Part shown: positions 7,673-16,154 of the stretch, in pieces
Layout: the number at the start of each line of letters is the position of its first letter
How positions within the stretch are numbered: position 1 is the first letter of the stretch
Assembly: GCA_038040445.1 (NCBI GenBank)
Contig: JBBPIG010000020.1
Span: 19,471 to 83,470, forward strand
Length of the DNA: 64,000 nucleotides
Source of the DNA: Acidobacteriota bacterium
GTDB taxonomy: Bacteria; Acidobacteriota; Blastocatellia; UBA7656
Direction of reading: 5' to 3'
Translations under genes and position numbers: made by a program
The notes under the pieces: generated by a model
Seen by the model: the letters and a program-made list of their open reading frames with translations, nothing else
Database searches by the model: none
Told to the model about the DNA's origin: nothing

Positions 7673-9340
7673 ATGACAGACCGACAAACCAGGTTTGACG
7701 CGAAGACCGATATCGACTTTCTGATTATCGGCGCGGGCGCCGCGGGCGGAATAGTCGCCAAGGAATTATCCACAGCGGGATTTCGCGTGGTCGTGCTCGA
7801 ACAAGGACCGTACATGAAAGAGCCGGAGTTCGAACATGACGAGCTGAAATACATGCGGCGACACGCGATCACCAACGACTACGCTCGCCAACCCAACACA
7901 TTTCGCAAAACCGAAAAAGAGAAAGCCACGCTGCAGCCCGCCTTGACCTATGGCCGCATGGTCGGCGGCGGCACGGTGCACTTCACGGCGAACTTCTGGC
8001 GCTTTCATGAAATTGATTTCGTCGAGCGCAGCCTCTTGGGACCGATAGCCGGAACGGCGTTCGCCGACTGGCCGATCACCTACGCCGAGCTCGAGCCGTA
8101 TTATACGAAGGCCGAGTGGGAGCTGGGCATATCGGGACTCGCGGGAGCGAGTCCGTTTGATCCGCCTCGCTCGAAGCCCTATCCTCTTCCTCCGCTTCCG
8201 ATCAAGTCCTCCGGCGTGCTTGCCGAGCGAGGCGCGAGGAAGCTTGGATGGCACGCTTTCCCGGCGCCTATGGCTGTGATCTCCCAACCGTATCGCGGCC
8301 GCAGCGCTTGCCTGCACTGTGGCTTCTGCGAGCACTTCGGCTGTGAAGTAAGAGCCAAGTCGTCGACGCTGGCGACCGTGATCCGGGAAGCAGAGGAAAC
8401 GGGTCGTTGCGAAATTCGCCCAAACAGCTACGTGCGAAAGATCGAAACCAACAAGTCGGGGCTAGTCATCGGTGTGATCTATTACGATGAAACCGGCCGC
8501 GAAACCTTTCAGAGCGCCCGGTCAGTTGTGCTCTGCGCAAATGGAGCCGAGACTCCGCGCCTGCTGCTCTTGTCGAAGACATCTCTATTCCGGCGCGGTC
8601 TCGCGAATTCGAGCGGCAAAGTTGGAAAGTATCTGATGTTCAACGGCCATGCTTCAGCCTCGGCGTTGTTCGAGCACCCGCTAAACGAATTCAAGAGCGT
8701 CGCGGTGAGTAGAGTCATTCACGACTTTTATGACAGCGATCCCAAGCGCGGGTTCTACGGGGGCGGCGGAATGGACATGCGATTCGTCTCTTACCCGGTC
8801 GGTTTTCCTCTTCGAAATCTGCCACCCGACGCACCCACGTGGGGTCGCGAGTACAAGGCGCTGCTCAAGGAGCACTACACCCGCACCGTGAATGCCGTTG
8901 GCCACACGACTTCTCTGCCGGTAGAAACAAACAGCATCTCCCTCGATCCGCGCGAGAAAGATGCATGGGGACTCCCCGCGGTGCGCGTCACCTACAAAGA
9001 CCATGCGGAAGACATGAAAACGATGCGGTTCTTCCAGGACCGCTGCAAGGAACTTCTGGATGCGGCCGGAGCACGGAAACTGTGGAGCCGCCCGGTGAGA
9101 GAACAGTCGTTTGGATTTCACTTGCTGGGCACGTGCCGGATGGGCAATGACCCGAGAAGCTCGGTCGTCGACAAGTATCATCGCGCGCACGACGTGCCTA
9201 ATCTTTTCATATGTGATGGAAGCAGCTTTGTGACCTCAGGCCGCGGGCAGCCGACGTGCACGATACAGGCGCTCGCCTACCGCGCATCGGACCACATCAT
9301 CCGCATGGCCAGGAACGGCGAGATTAAGTCGGCTCTCTGA
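7673..9340 (+). CDS. GMC family FAD-dependent oxidoreductase
   Basis: 555 residues. The N-terminal Rossmann fingerprint (FLIIGAGAAGGIVAKEL) binds FAD. A middle block GGGTVHFTANFWR and the C-terminal GMC signature (FHLLGTCRMG, then FICDGSSFVTSGRGQP) follow. There is a cysteine-rich stretch CLHCGFCEHFGC, as in the large subunits of membrane-linked gluconate, sorbitol or related dehydrogenases, so an alcohol or sugar substrate is likely but not resolved. No small subunit or cytochrome c partner gene is adjacent. No signal peptide is evident. Confidence 0.9.
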   Translation: MTDRQTRFDAKTDIDFLIIGAGAAGGIVAKELSTAGFRVVVLEQGPYMKEPEFEHDELKYMRRHAITNDYARQPNTFRKTEKEKATLQPALTYGRMVGGGTVHFTANFWRFHEIDFVERSLLGPIAGTAFADWPITYAELEPYYTKAEWELGISGLAGASPFDPPRSKPYPLPPLPIKSSGVLAERGARKLGWHAFPAPMAVISQPYRGRSACLHCGFCEHFGCEVRAKSSTLATVIREAEETGRCEIRPNSYVRKIETNKSGLVIGVIYYDETGRETFQSARSVVLCANGAETPRLLLLSKTSLFRRGLANSSGKVGKYLMFNGHASASALFEHPLNEFKSVAVSRVIHDFYDSDPKRGFYGGGGMDMRFVSYPVGFPLRNLPPDAPTWGREYKALLKEHYTRTVNAVGHTTSLPVETNSISLDPREKDAWGLPAVRVTYKDHAEDMKTMRFFQDRCKELLDAAGARKLWSRPVREQSFGFHLLGTCRMGNDPRSSVVDKYHRAHDVPNLFICDGSSFVTSGRGQPTCTIQALAYRASDHIIRMARNGEIKSAL

Positions 9341-9478
9341 GCGATGCGATTAGCTCTAACGGTCGCTGCGAATGTATGACCCCAGACCAAGACGGACCAA
9401 TCCACATGGTTTACGAAGAACGCCTTCGCGCTCGTCGTCAACCTGGTGGTTACGGTCCTTACAACAAAAGGAGACTAC

Positions 9479-9973
9479 ATGAAGAGTATTCGATCATTTG
9501 CCACCATCGCAGTTGTTATGTTTGGGTTGGTTCTCAACGTTGAAGCCGGGCAGAAGAAAGAACAACCAAAGACCGGCCCGGCGCAGTCAACCGGGACTTC
9601 GGTCGAGTATTCGAGTGCAGCCGGCAGTTCAAGCCGCCCGTTGTCTGAGTTTGTTCGCGTGGGCAACGTGATTTATCTATCAGGAAAGCTCGGCACCGAT
9701 AGCACCGGCAAACTGGCGGCCGGAGGCATCGCCCCGGAAACAAAGCAGACTCTCGAGAATATTCGAAGCGTGCTCGAGAAGAACGGCTCCTCAATGGACC
9801 AGGTCTTCAAATGCACCGTGATGCTCGCTGACATGAAGGAGTGGGGAGAGATGAATTCGGTCTACACCACGTTTTTCAAGAAAGAACGGATGCCGGCGCG
9901 CAGCGCATTTGGGACCAGCGGCCTCGCGCTAAACGCGCGCGTTGAGATTGAATGTATCGCACTAATGAAATAA
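9479..9973 (+). CDS. Exported RidA/YjgF/UK114 family protein
   Basis: 164 residues. A signal peptide (MKSIRSFATIAVVMFGLVLNVEAG) is followed by a Rid domain: RPLSEFVRVGNVIYLSGKLG, then the ETKQTLENIRSVLEKNGSSMDQV block and the C-terminal RMPARSAFGTSGLALNARVEIECIA. The conserved arginine of imine/enamine deaminases appears as RSAF. AAAGGAG lies just upstream of this ATG, which is preferred to a GTG at 9446. Rid proteins normally act in the cytosol on reactive enamines; an exported form is less common and its substrate is unknown. Confidence 0.88.
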   Translation: MKSIRSFATIAVVMFGLVLNVEAGQKKEQPKTGPAQSTGTSVEYSSAAGSSSRPLSEFVRVGNVIYLSGKLGTDSTGKLAAGGIAPETKQTLENIRSVLEKNGSSMDQVFKCTVMLADMKEWGEMNSVYTTFFKKERMPARSAFGTSGLALNARVEIECIALMK

Positions 9974-10090
9974 CCCGGGAGCGCGGCTGCGTGTGCAGTC
10001 GCCAAGCGCCGTCACGAAGTCAGAGCGAAGACAATCGAGACTAAGTCTCCCGCGACACATCTACCAGCGCGTGCGATGGGTCGCCGAGCT

Positions 10091-10741
10091 TTATCTTGAT
10101 GCTGCAGTGTTGGTCGACCGCTTCGCAATCTTGTTGATCGTTTCGCTTAGTTTGATGATGCCTTCCAGATCACGACTGGCTTTCAGTCGAAGCGCAGCGT
10201 CGTTGGCCGAACTAAGGCGAAAGACAGGGCTGCCAAGGAAGCCATTAATCAAGCGGCTCAGTTCGGGCAGCATCGACGCGAGATGATCAGGATTCTCATC
10301 GTATCTAATCTTCTCGCCCTTATCGGCAACCTGAAGAAGCGGAACATTGTACTTGATTCGAGTTGCGCGATTCTTCAGATCGGCTGTCGCGTCGGAGAGA
10401 GTCTTATAGTCTAGCGAAGGCGCTGATGAGAGGGCGGCGATCTTCTCGACGTTGATCGAGTGCAGCTTTTCGAAGTCTTCGCTCAACTGAGTCTCCCGTC
10501 TCCTGCGGACGAATGCAGCCTGGGCCTCGTCATCAGGGACCGCTATCAGACCCAATTCGCGAGCTCGCTGGTTAATCGCCTCGACCATCGCCCGGGCCTT
10601 TGGCCTCTCCGCCGGGTCAACAGCCCTGTTAGACGGCTGCTGCTGTTGAGCGAGAATTGATTGTGCCCCGACAAGAACGACAAGAGCGACGAGAGCGGCG
10701 ACGAGAACCGTAGCGGCGTACGCTTTTCTGGGCTCCTTCAT
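10091..10741 (-). CDS. Exported hypothetical protein with helical C-terminus
   Basis: About 216 residues starting MKEPRKAYAA, with GGAGG eight bases before the ATG. A signal peptide runs to about residue 35 (LVVLVGAQSILAQ). The mature part has a Q-rich linker and then mainly helical charged sequence with repeated DL/LS motifs. I recognise no domain and no catalytic motif. It is convergent with RidA and divergent from the second amidohydrolase. Probably periplasmic; function unknown. Confidence 0.65.
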   Translation of the reverse strand: MKEPRKAYAATVLVAALVALVVLVGAQSILAQQQQPSNRAVDPAERPKARAMVEAINQRARELGLIAVPDDEAQAAFVRRRRETQLSEDFEKLHSINVEKIAALSSAPSLDYKTLSDATADLKNRATRIKYNVPLLQVADKGEKIRYDENPDHLASMLPELSRLINGFLGSPVFRLSSANDAALRLKASRDLEGIIKLSETINKIAKRSTNTAASR

Positions 10742-10868
10742 TGTGGCAGCCTCCGGAACTAAAAGATGTGCAGCGAGTATAAACGGTGTTATGTAACTTC
10801 TCAATGACGTTCATGACATTTTGGCGCCCGAAAGACTTAGGAGCCGCTCGGCGATGCTCTCGTTCGGT

Positions 10869-10910
10869 CCACGGGTTCGCGGACTCACCCGTGGCTTTGT
10901 TCCGCCATCC
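10869..10910. repeat. Palindromic intergenic repeat, copy 1
   Basis: CCACGGGT and ACCCGTGG flank a ten-base loop; the repeat then continues to GGCTTTGTTCCGCCATCC. Nearly the same 42-bp sequence recurs at 62785-62826, over 50 kb away. It lies in the gene-free stretch 10742-11016, which otherwise shows nothing. Confidence 0.75.
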
Positions 10911-11016
10911 CTCCGGGGTTCACTCCACCTTCTGCCCTTGACCAGCAACATCGACCTCGAACCATCGGGCGTTGTATTCTAAGAAACATCCCCACTGAAA
11001 AGGAGAGGCATTCGAT

Positions 11017-12270
11017 ATGCGATCCGCGAAGATCACCCTAAGCATCCTCAGCACTCTTGGCGTCTGCGCCCTGGCGCAACCAACTCCTTCAAAGGCGCCT
11101 ACTCAAAACAAACGCATCGTGATTGCTGCGAGCGCCCTGCTCGATGGCCAGGGCCGCGTGCTCCGCAACACTCGCATCGTGATCGAGGGCTCAAAGATTG
11201 TCGCAGTTGACCCAAAGGCCGGCCCCGTAGACTACGACCTGCGTGGGCTGACCGTGTTGCCGGGCTGGATTGACGCGCACGTGCACATTACCTGGAGCTT
11301 CGGCAAGGATGGGAAAAATGCGGGCGCGGGAGAAACAACACAGGAGGCCGCGTATCGAGCAGCCTCGAATGCATGGGTGACGCTGATGGCGGGCTTCACG
11401 ACGGTCCAAAGCGTGGGCTCGCCCGCCGACATTCCACTGCGCGATGCCATCGCGAAAGGCGCACTCCCCGGCCCGCGCATCCTCACGGCCGTCGAGCCGC
11501 TCTCCGGGCGAGGCGAGCAGACCGGCTCACCGGATGAAATCCGCGCATACGTGCGGAAACAAAAAGAAGCAGGCGCTGACCTGATCAAAATCTTCGCGTC
11601 GCAGAGCATTCGCCAGGGCGGTGGGATGACGCTCTCGCAGGAGCAATTGAACGCGGCCTGCGATGAAGCGAAGAAGCAGGGCCTGCGCACGCTCGTGCAC
11701 GCTTACAAAGGTGCTGTCCGTGCCGCAACTCTTGCCGGGTGCACAGAGATTGAGCACGGTACTCTGGCCACCGACGACGATCTGAAATTGATGGTCGAGA
11801 AGGGAACCTACCTGGATCCGCACTGTAGGCTCGTGATCGAGAACTACTTGCTGAACAAGGAAAAGTATCTCGGCACACCCGGCTACACCGAAGAGGGTTT
11901 TGCGGCGATGGAGAAGATCCTGCCGATGAACCATGATCTGGTGCGACGCGCGGTGAAAACTCCGGGACTGAAAATTGTCTTCGGCACCGACGCCGTAGCG
12001 GGCGCGCACGGGCGCAACGCTGAGGAGTTCATAGACCGCGTACGCGACGGTGGAATCGACCCAATGGCGGCGATGGTCTCGGCGAACTCGCTCGGGGCGG
12101 AAGCGCTTGGGATGGCGGATCAGATCGGCTCGATCGCGTCGGGCCTGCAGGCGGACATCATTGCGCTCGATGGTGATCCGTTGAAAGACATCACGGCCGT
12201 TCGGCGCGTGGTATTTGTGATGAAGGGCGGCATTGTTTACAAGAACGCCGCGCGCGGGAAGACACATTGA
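11017..12270 (+). CDS. Exported amidohydrolase, imidazolonepropionase-like
   Basis: 417 residues with a short signal peptide (to about residue 21). The fold start ALLDGQGRVLRNTRIVIEG is followed by the metal motif DAHVHIT, then KIFASQS (lysine region), LVHAYKG, CTEIEHGT, and the late aspartate in FGTDAVAG. The C-terminal GSIASGLQADIIALDGDPL is typical of Xaa-Pro/imidazolonepropionase-like amidohydrolases from soil bacteria. It probably hydrolyses a cyclic amide or dipeptide outside the cytosol; the substrate is unknown. AAGGAGAGG precedes the start. A paralogous-fold amidohydrolase lies at 352-1752, but the two are not close relatives. Confidence 0.9.
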   Translation: MRSAKITLSILSTLGVCALAQPTPSKAPTQNKRIVIAASALLDGQGRVLRNTRIVIEGSKIVAVDPKAGPVDYDLRGLTVLPGWIDAHVHITWSFGKDGKNAGAGETTQEAAYRAASNAWVTLMAGFTTVQSVGSPADIPLRDAIAKGALPGPRILTAVEPLSGRGEQTGSPDEIRAYVRKQKEAGADLIKIFASQSIRQGGGMTLSQEQLNAACDEAKKQGLRTLVHAYKGAVRAATLAGCTEIEHGTLATDDDLKLMVEKGTYLDPHCRLVIENYLLNKEKYLGTPGYTEEGFAAMEKILPMNHDLVRRAVKTPGLKIVFGTDAVAGAHGRNAEEFIDRVRDGGIDPMAAMVSANSLGAEALGMADQIGSIASGLQADIIALDGDPLKDITAVRRVVFVMKGGIVYKNAARGKTH

Positions 12271-12329
12271 TGCTCGGTGATATGGAAGCTGAACTCTGTT
12301 GGCGGCCCAAGCGTGAGCCGCGTCGTTCA

Positions 12330-12632
12330 TCATCTAGACCGTCGTTCTTCCTTCACGAGCCGGACCTCCAGTTTGTATCCTAACGCCCTGGCATATCGCC
12401 GGAGCGTGGCGATCGATGGAGAATGCTTTGGTGCGGCGGATTCCAGGCGGGCGATCGCCGACTGCGTTGTACCGACGCGCGCGGCGACTTCCGCCTGCGA
12501 AAGGCCCGATTCGGCCCTTGCCTTGAGTACCTCATCGAGGAAAGCGAATTCCTCGGCGAGATCGTCGTACGCCTTCTTCACTTTCGGGCGCGCGAAGGCG
12601 CGCGCCTTGAACTGCTTTAGAGTGCTAGTCAT
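12330..12632 (-). CDS. XRE-family antitoxin
   Basis: 100 residues with a central helix-turn-helix (GLSQAEVAARVGTTQSAIARLE) and the usual antitoxin ending IATLRRYARALGYKLEVRLV. Such proteins repress their own operon and neutralise a HigB/RelE-type toxin. Its start overlaps the end of a 49-codon frame matching only the N-terminal half of such a toxin (12625-12774), so the antitoxin is intact but its toxin is not. It may persist as an anti-addiction gene or simply as a relic. Confidence 0.85.
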   Translation of the reverse strand: MTSTLKQFKARAFARPKVKKAYDDLAEEFAFLDEVLKARAESGLSQAEVAARVGTTQSAIARLESAAPKHSPSIATLRRYARALGYKLEVRLVKEERRSR

Positions 12633-12774
12633 GTTTCACTTGTGGCATTCCCAAATCCGGCCCGAACGTCTCCATTCTCTCGGCATATCGTAGAAAGCGC
12701 GCAAGCAGTCCGGTTGGGAGAGCGAGGATCTCGGCCTCGACGCGCTCGTTGTAGAAGGTGACGTTCCAGGTCAC
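12625..12774 (-). pseudogene. Truncated HigB/Gp49-like toxin (N-terminal half only)
   Basis: A GTG-initiated frame encodes 49 residues: VTWNVTFYNERVEAEIL, then LPTGLLARFLRYAERMETFG and MPQVKH, then stop. This is the start of phage-derived Gp49-like/HigB toxins, which normally continue after VKH with the GKLWELR core for another 50-60 residues. The frame ends instead by running into the antitoxin start (8-bp overlap). A TATACT box at 12781-12786 lies only six bases above the GTG, suggesting near-leaderless transcription. The catalytic half is gone, so the toxin must be inactive. Confidence 0.7.
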
Positions 12775-12931
12775 GGGCGCAGTATAGCATATCCGCTATG
12801 TATGCCGAGCCGCGAAGAACGACAATCCGGCCGACGGACCAGACGCGATATTCCCTATGTCCGTGCCGGGCTGCGCGTCTGCCGTTGCCGGGCAGCGAGA
12901 GAAGGGGTTCGAGAGGGTTGAGACTTTGTAG

Positions 12932-13227
12932 ATGGATGAGAAACTACTGACACTTACCGATCAATTCTCTCCCGCATTGGTGCAAGCGGCAGCGATCTGC
13001 TCCGGACTTGGCGACAAGACCGCGCGTTCGAGCTATGCAGAAAAGCTCTCGCCGTACGGGATGACAGGCTGCTTTGGATTAAGGTCGATCCGAGATTCGA
13101 TAATCTCCGCGCGGATGAGCGCTACGAGGGACTTCTACGTCGTATGAACCTTCCGAAAGAGGCGAGGTCGCTTCGCCCGCCTGCCCTTATGTCAATTTCG
13201 CCCTCCCTCGACGAGAGTTGTCTATGA
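12932..13227 (+). pseudogene. Frameshifted C-terminal remnant of a TPR-domain protein
   Basis: Frame one reads ALVQAAAICSGLGDK, the end of a tetratricopeptide helix pair. After about 13018 homology continues one base later as RAFELCRKALAVRDDRLLW, IKVDPRFDNLRADERYEG and LLRRMNLP, to about 13161. This is the familiar tail of soil-bacterial TPR proteins (winged-helix regulators or Ser/Thr kinases with TPRs). A single frame change therefore splits the remnant, and no upstream body is present. The frame runs on to a TGA at 13225 and touches the next gene. Confidence 0.6.
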
Positions 13228-13932
13228 AGTGACTTTACCTGTTTCGCGGGTCAGCGACGCGAATATCTTGAGGACAATATCGGCAAACCAACATTGGCGC
13301 TGATAGAACTCGAACGCGAATAGCACCGTTGCAGCAGCAGTCCCGATCAGAGCAGACCACTTAACTCCACAGGTTGATATCAGGGCATTGGCTGTAAACG
13401 TGGGATGAACGAAGATCGACAGGAGCGACAAAAGGAAGAGAACAAAACAATCCAAAGCATTCATGCGAGCCATTTTTACCCGCGCGTGCCGCTCCAATAA
13501 GTCATTGGCGATCGAGGGATGGTTTATCTTTATCCAATATATCAAGGTCCAGTAGTTGCCGCGGCGTTTCTCAGAAAACTCCTCCAATAAGGCGAATTCT
13601 TTGAGCAGTCCCTGATAATCAAAGAAGAAATCCCGAGCAGTTCTTGGCTGAAGAGTTCTTACAACAAAGCTCACTGGCTTTCGGATAGCGTGATAGGACG
13701 CAACGCTTATGAACTCGCTGTATACATATACGGCGCTTAGAACGGATGGCACAATAGCCAGCTGTCCCGCCAACTGCAACGATTTCCAACCGGCCACGAG
13801 CGCAGAGAGATCGAGGAATAAGATTGAAGCCAGGGAGAAGAACAAGATACCCGTCGATAGGTAGGCAAAGACATTATATAGAGAATCCGGAACAAATCTC
13901 GTGGAGGCTTCCGGCGAGGTCGGAACGACCAT
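13222..13932 (-). CDS. Multi-pass membrane protein of unknown function, last gene of the NIS-like pair
   Basis: About 236 residues. The ATG at 13932 follows AAGGAGG by eight bases; an in-frame GTG at 13941 lies partly inside that ribosome site and is less likely. Two hydrophobic segments near the N-terminus (about 21-48 and 58-80) and two near the C-terminus (about 162-182 and 190-210) flank a cytosolic-looking basic/aromatic middle (PRTARDFFFDYQG, KRRGNYWTLIYW). No known family is recognised. It begins 31 bases after the NIS-synthetase-like gene and is probably cotranscribed. Membrane proteins at the end of nucleotide-signalling operons can be effectors, but that is speculation here. Confidence 0.7.
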   Translation of the reverse strand: MVVPTSPEASTRFVPDSLYNVFAYLSTGILFFSLASILFLDLSALVAGWKSLQLAGQLAIVPSVLSAVYVYSEFISVASYHAIRKPVSFVVRTLQPRTARDFFFDYQGLLKEFALLEEFSEKRRGNYWTLIYWIKINHPSIANDLLERHARVKMARMNALDCFVLFLLSLLSIFVHPTFTANALISTCGVKWSALIGTAAATVLFAFEFYQRQCWFADIVLKIFASLTRETGKVTS

Positions 13933-13963
13933 GGCTCTCACCTCCTTAGGGTCCTTAGCGAAG

Positions 13964-15226
13964 TCAACTGAATCTGAACTTCGGATTTTCTAACTCTACG
14001 TAGGGTCTCTCACGCGTGAGTAGGATTCTATCATGAATAAACCAACTGTCCCTGGGATAAAAATGGCCACTATCTCGGCCGAGTGAAAACTCCCGGAAAA
14101 AATACTTGATTTCTTCGCGCAACGTGGTGGCACGCAGCCGAAAGGTCCGTGCGATAACCGCCACCAATTCCTCAAAAATATACTCCCCAAGCTTGAAGTC
14201 ATAGCTGAAGCTGTGGCGGATAAAGTAGTCTCGCTCGTTCGAGGCGCGATCAATACACTTATAGGGTTCCGATTTGAATTGGCATTGAAGACCCAATGCT
14301 CCCCGGATTGTGAGATCCTTTTCCAACCCCTGCAAGTCCCGCATCACAACACCCTTGAACTGGTACTGGTCGTCAATGGCCAGCAGAAGATTCTGTGCAT
14401 TGAATTCGGGAATTAGACCGAGATCAAATACAAGAAAGCAGTAACCTCGAAGCAGCGGCTCAATGAGGCCGCGTCTAAGTGTCTCCCAGGGATGTCGATA
14501 GTCGCCTAGCAACTGAACGAGCAGCAGTGGATCACGCTCGCTCAGAGTGTCTTGCGAGAATAGCGAGAAGAAAGGGATCAGAAACGATTCTCCAAGAAAT
14601 GGGAGCGGTTTGGTCGTCCTAAAGATGCAACCTACTTCTTCGGTTCCTTGCCTGGCCGCGCAGGTTTTCACGAGTGCGAATGGCTCCGGGAGAAATGCAA
14701 AGCCTGAGGGAGCAGAGTCGCGGCTAAAGCAGATTACGAGTTCCTCGGAAATCTCCGTGCCCGCCACAGTTTTCATGATCGGCAGCTTGCGATCAACTCG
14801 GCCTAATATCCCATCGTAGTGGAGCTTAAGATAGAGCGGAGGTTGATGACCGAGGCAATATACAGTTCTCCCGTTAGCAGTAGGAACGACAGCCACGGTA
14901 TCCAAAACGCGCGTCGGCTCAAACTCGTAGAGATTCAACTCGGCGACCAGTTTTCTTTGCATATCGGGGTGCAAGGGGAATAGAACAGACTGAGAGCCGC
15001 GGAGAAACGTACTGGCTATGTCCTTAGACGCTTCACCGAATATCAATACCTCATCCTGCGAGAATTCATACAGAGGTAACTGAAAAGTGGCAACGCCGCC
15101 AATCGGTGAATACATGGGCGATGTTGAGAATGCCTGTGAGAATCCGCTCGGCGATCCCTTATTAACGTATCGCTCCATATGCAAGAGCGAGGCTATGGGG
15201 TCGTTGCGTATTGTAGACAGGAGCAA
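13964..15226 (-). CDS. NIS-synthetase-like protein (IucA/IucC fold), divergent
   Basis: About 420 residues from a TTG start with GGAGG six bases upstream. Several blocks follow the IucA/IucC pattern in order: FPLHPDMQRKL (cf. HPWQ), EPTRVLDTVAVV (cf. the S/T-R-T block), PPLYLKLHYDGILGRVDRKL, HPWETL, and EFNAQNLLLAI followed by VMRDLQG (cf. E-x-H-x-QN and RD). These enzymes adenylate a carboxylate and join it to an amine or hydroxylamine in siderophore synthesis. Here the usual histidine of the E-x-H-x-QN motif is asparagine, the protein is about 150 residues shorter than IucA/C, and no siderophore genes are near. Activity and substrate are uncertain. Confidence 0.6.
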   Translation of the reverse strand: MLLSTIRNDPIASLLHMERYVNKGSPSGFSQAFSTSPMYSPIGGVATFQLPLYEFSQDEVLIFGEASKDIASTFLRGSQSVLFPLHPDMQRKLVAELNLYEFEPTRVLDTVAVVPTANGRTVYCLGHQPPLYLKLHYDGILGRVDRKLPIMKTVAGTEISEELVICFSRDSAPSGFAFLPEPFALVKTCAARQGTEEVGCIFRTTKPLPFLGESFLIPFFSLFSQDTLSERDPLLLVQLLGDYRHPWETLRRGLIEPLLRGYCFLVFDLGLIPEFNAQNLLLAIDDQYQFKGVVMRDLQGLEKDLTIRGALGLQCQFKSEPYKCIDRASNERDYFIRHSFSYDFKLGEYIFEELVAVIARTFRLRATTLREEIKYFFREFSLGRDSGHFYPRDSWFIHDRILLTRERPYVELENPKFRFS

Positions 15227-15443
15227 GGCAAGCCTCCTAATTGCGACGAGTAGGGTCAGAGATTGGGTTCAGGCTTGCAAATAGCAATTCGGGAATCGCA
15301 TCCCCAGTTCAACTCGCGTAGGCATTACTACGCAAATATCGAGCAGGTAAATTGCAATTTGCGCACCTGACTCATGTGGTCCCCGGACCCCCGCCCGTTT
15401 ATGACCCCCGGTGTTCGCTTAATTGCTCTGTGCTGTTCTTTGG
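15227..15443 (-). promoter_or_regulatory. Spacer between alarmone-synthetase and NIS-like genes, with a perfect 12-bp palindrome
   Basis: 217 bases separate two gene groups on the same strand. It contains the perfect palindrome AAATTGCAATTT (15349-15360) and locally AT-rich sequence, so it may hold a promoter or operator for the downstream NIS-like and membrane genes. No gene or clear terminator was found. Confidence 0.3.
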
Positions 15444-16151
15444 TCAGGAACTGCCAGATTTCGCCGATCGAAAGATTGAGTCGACGAGCCGACTACAACT
15501 GGATGTGACGCGCGCTAAGACCTTTATTTGCTCCCGGCACGAAGGGACAGGTGATTCGTGAGGATAGTTCATTGAGTGATCAACCTCTCCCCAAAGTTCT
15601 TCGGCGAGTGTTCTTACTTGAATCTCACAAGTAGCCTTTGTGCTGCTGTTTGATTCAACCACGTAGTGCACGCTAGTGTATAATGTCGGACTCTTAACCG
15701 GCCGAATGCCAACACCTCGAAAGAACTCGCGGGTCTCATCATCCCAAGTGCGTGCCTTGGGTTCCTCAAACAGGGGAAACTTATACTCGTCGAAAACCGC
15801 GCGAAGTTCGCGATCAATCGAAATGATCTGTTCCGTGTGAAGGTGAAGGATTCGGAAACCGACGAGATCAGTGATCCGATATAGCAGATTCTTTTCCGAG
15901 ATTGTAAACGGTCGCTTCTTCAGTTTCGCATCTCGCAGTTGGCGGAGAAGCTTGTCTTCAAGGTGAGCAGGATCCTTGAGTCGTCCCTTCGTTGAATGTA
16001 CCTGCGCCATCAACTCCTGGGAGCCGAGAATCGCATCACTGAGTTGCTTAAGCATGACTTCGAGAAAGCTTCGATTCTTGACGTAGTGAGCCACCAGACC
16101 GCTGATAAGCTTCCGATCCGCTTTGGTGATTGTAATCCCGACCTTTGGCAT
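15444..16151 (-). CDS. RelA/SpoT-domain protein, small alarmone-synthetase-like
   Basis: 235 residues dominated by a RelA/SpoT nucleotidyltransferase domain: STKGRLKDPAHLEDKLLRQ, then ITDLVGFRILHL, YTSVHYVVE, and the key EIQVRTLAEELWGEVDH. The Asp of the TDLVG motif and the Glu of EIQVRT needed for pyrophosphate transfer are present, so synthetase activity is plausible. There is no HD hydrolase, TGS or ACT domain. Small stand-alone synthetases make (p)ppGpp or, as toxSAS enzymes, other toxic products or tRNA modification. It starts three bases after the ParA gene, so the two are cotranscribed. Linkage to ParA suggests an accessory defence or plasmid-type role (inference). Confidence 0.85.
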   Translation of the reverse strand: MPKVGITITKADRKLISGLVAHYVKNRSFLEVMLKQLSDAILGSQELMAQVHSTKGRLKDPAHLEDKLLRQLRDAKLKKRPFTISEKNLLYRITDLVGFRILHLHTEQIISIDRELRAVFDEYKFPLFEEPKARTWDDETREFFRGVGIRPVKSPTLYTSVHYVVESNSSTKATCEIQVRTLAEELWGEVDHSMNYPHESPVPSCREQIKVLARVTSSCSRLVDSIFRSAKSGSS

Positions 16152-16154
16152 TTG

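Noticed and set aside
12932-13147. 71-residue open frame as an intact gene
   Set aside because: Only its first part has a protein-family pattern; the rest continues in another frame, so it is a pseudogene.
15352-15561. Plus-strand 69-codon frame between the alarmone and NIS-like genes
   Set aside because: It overlaps the end of the alarmone gene antisense and has no ribosome site or family match.
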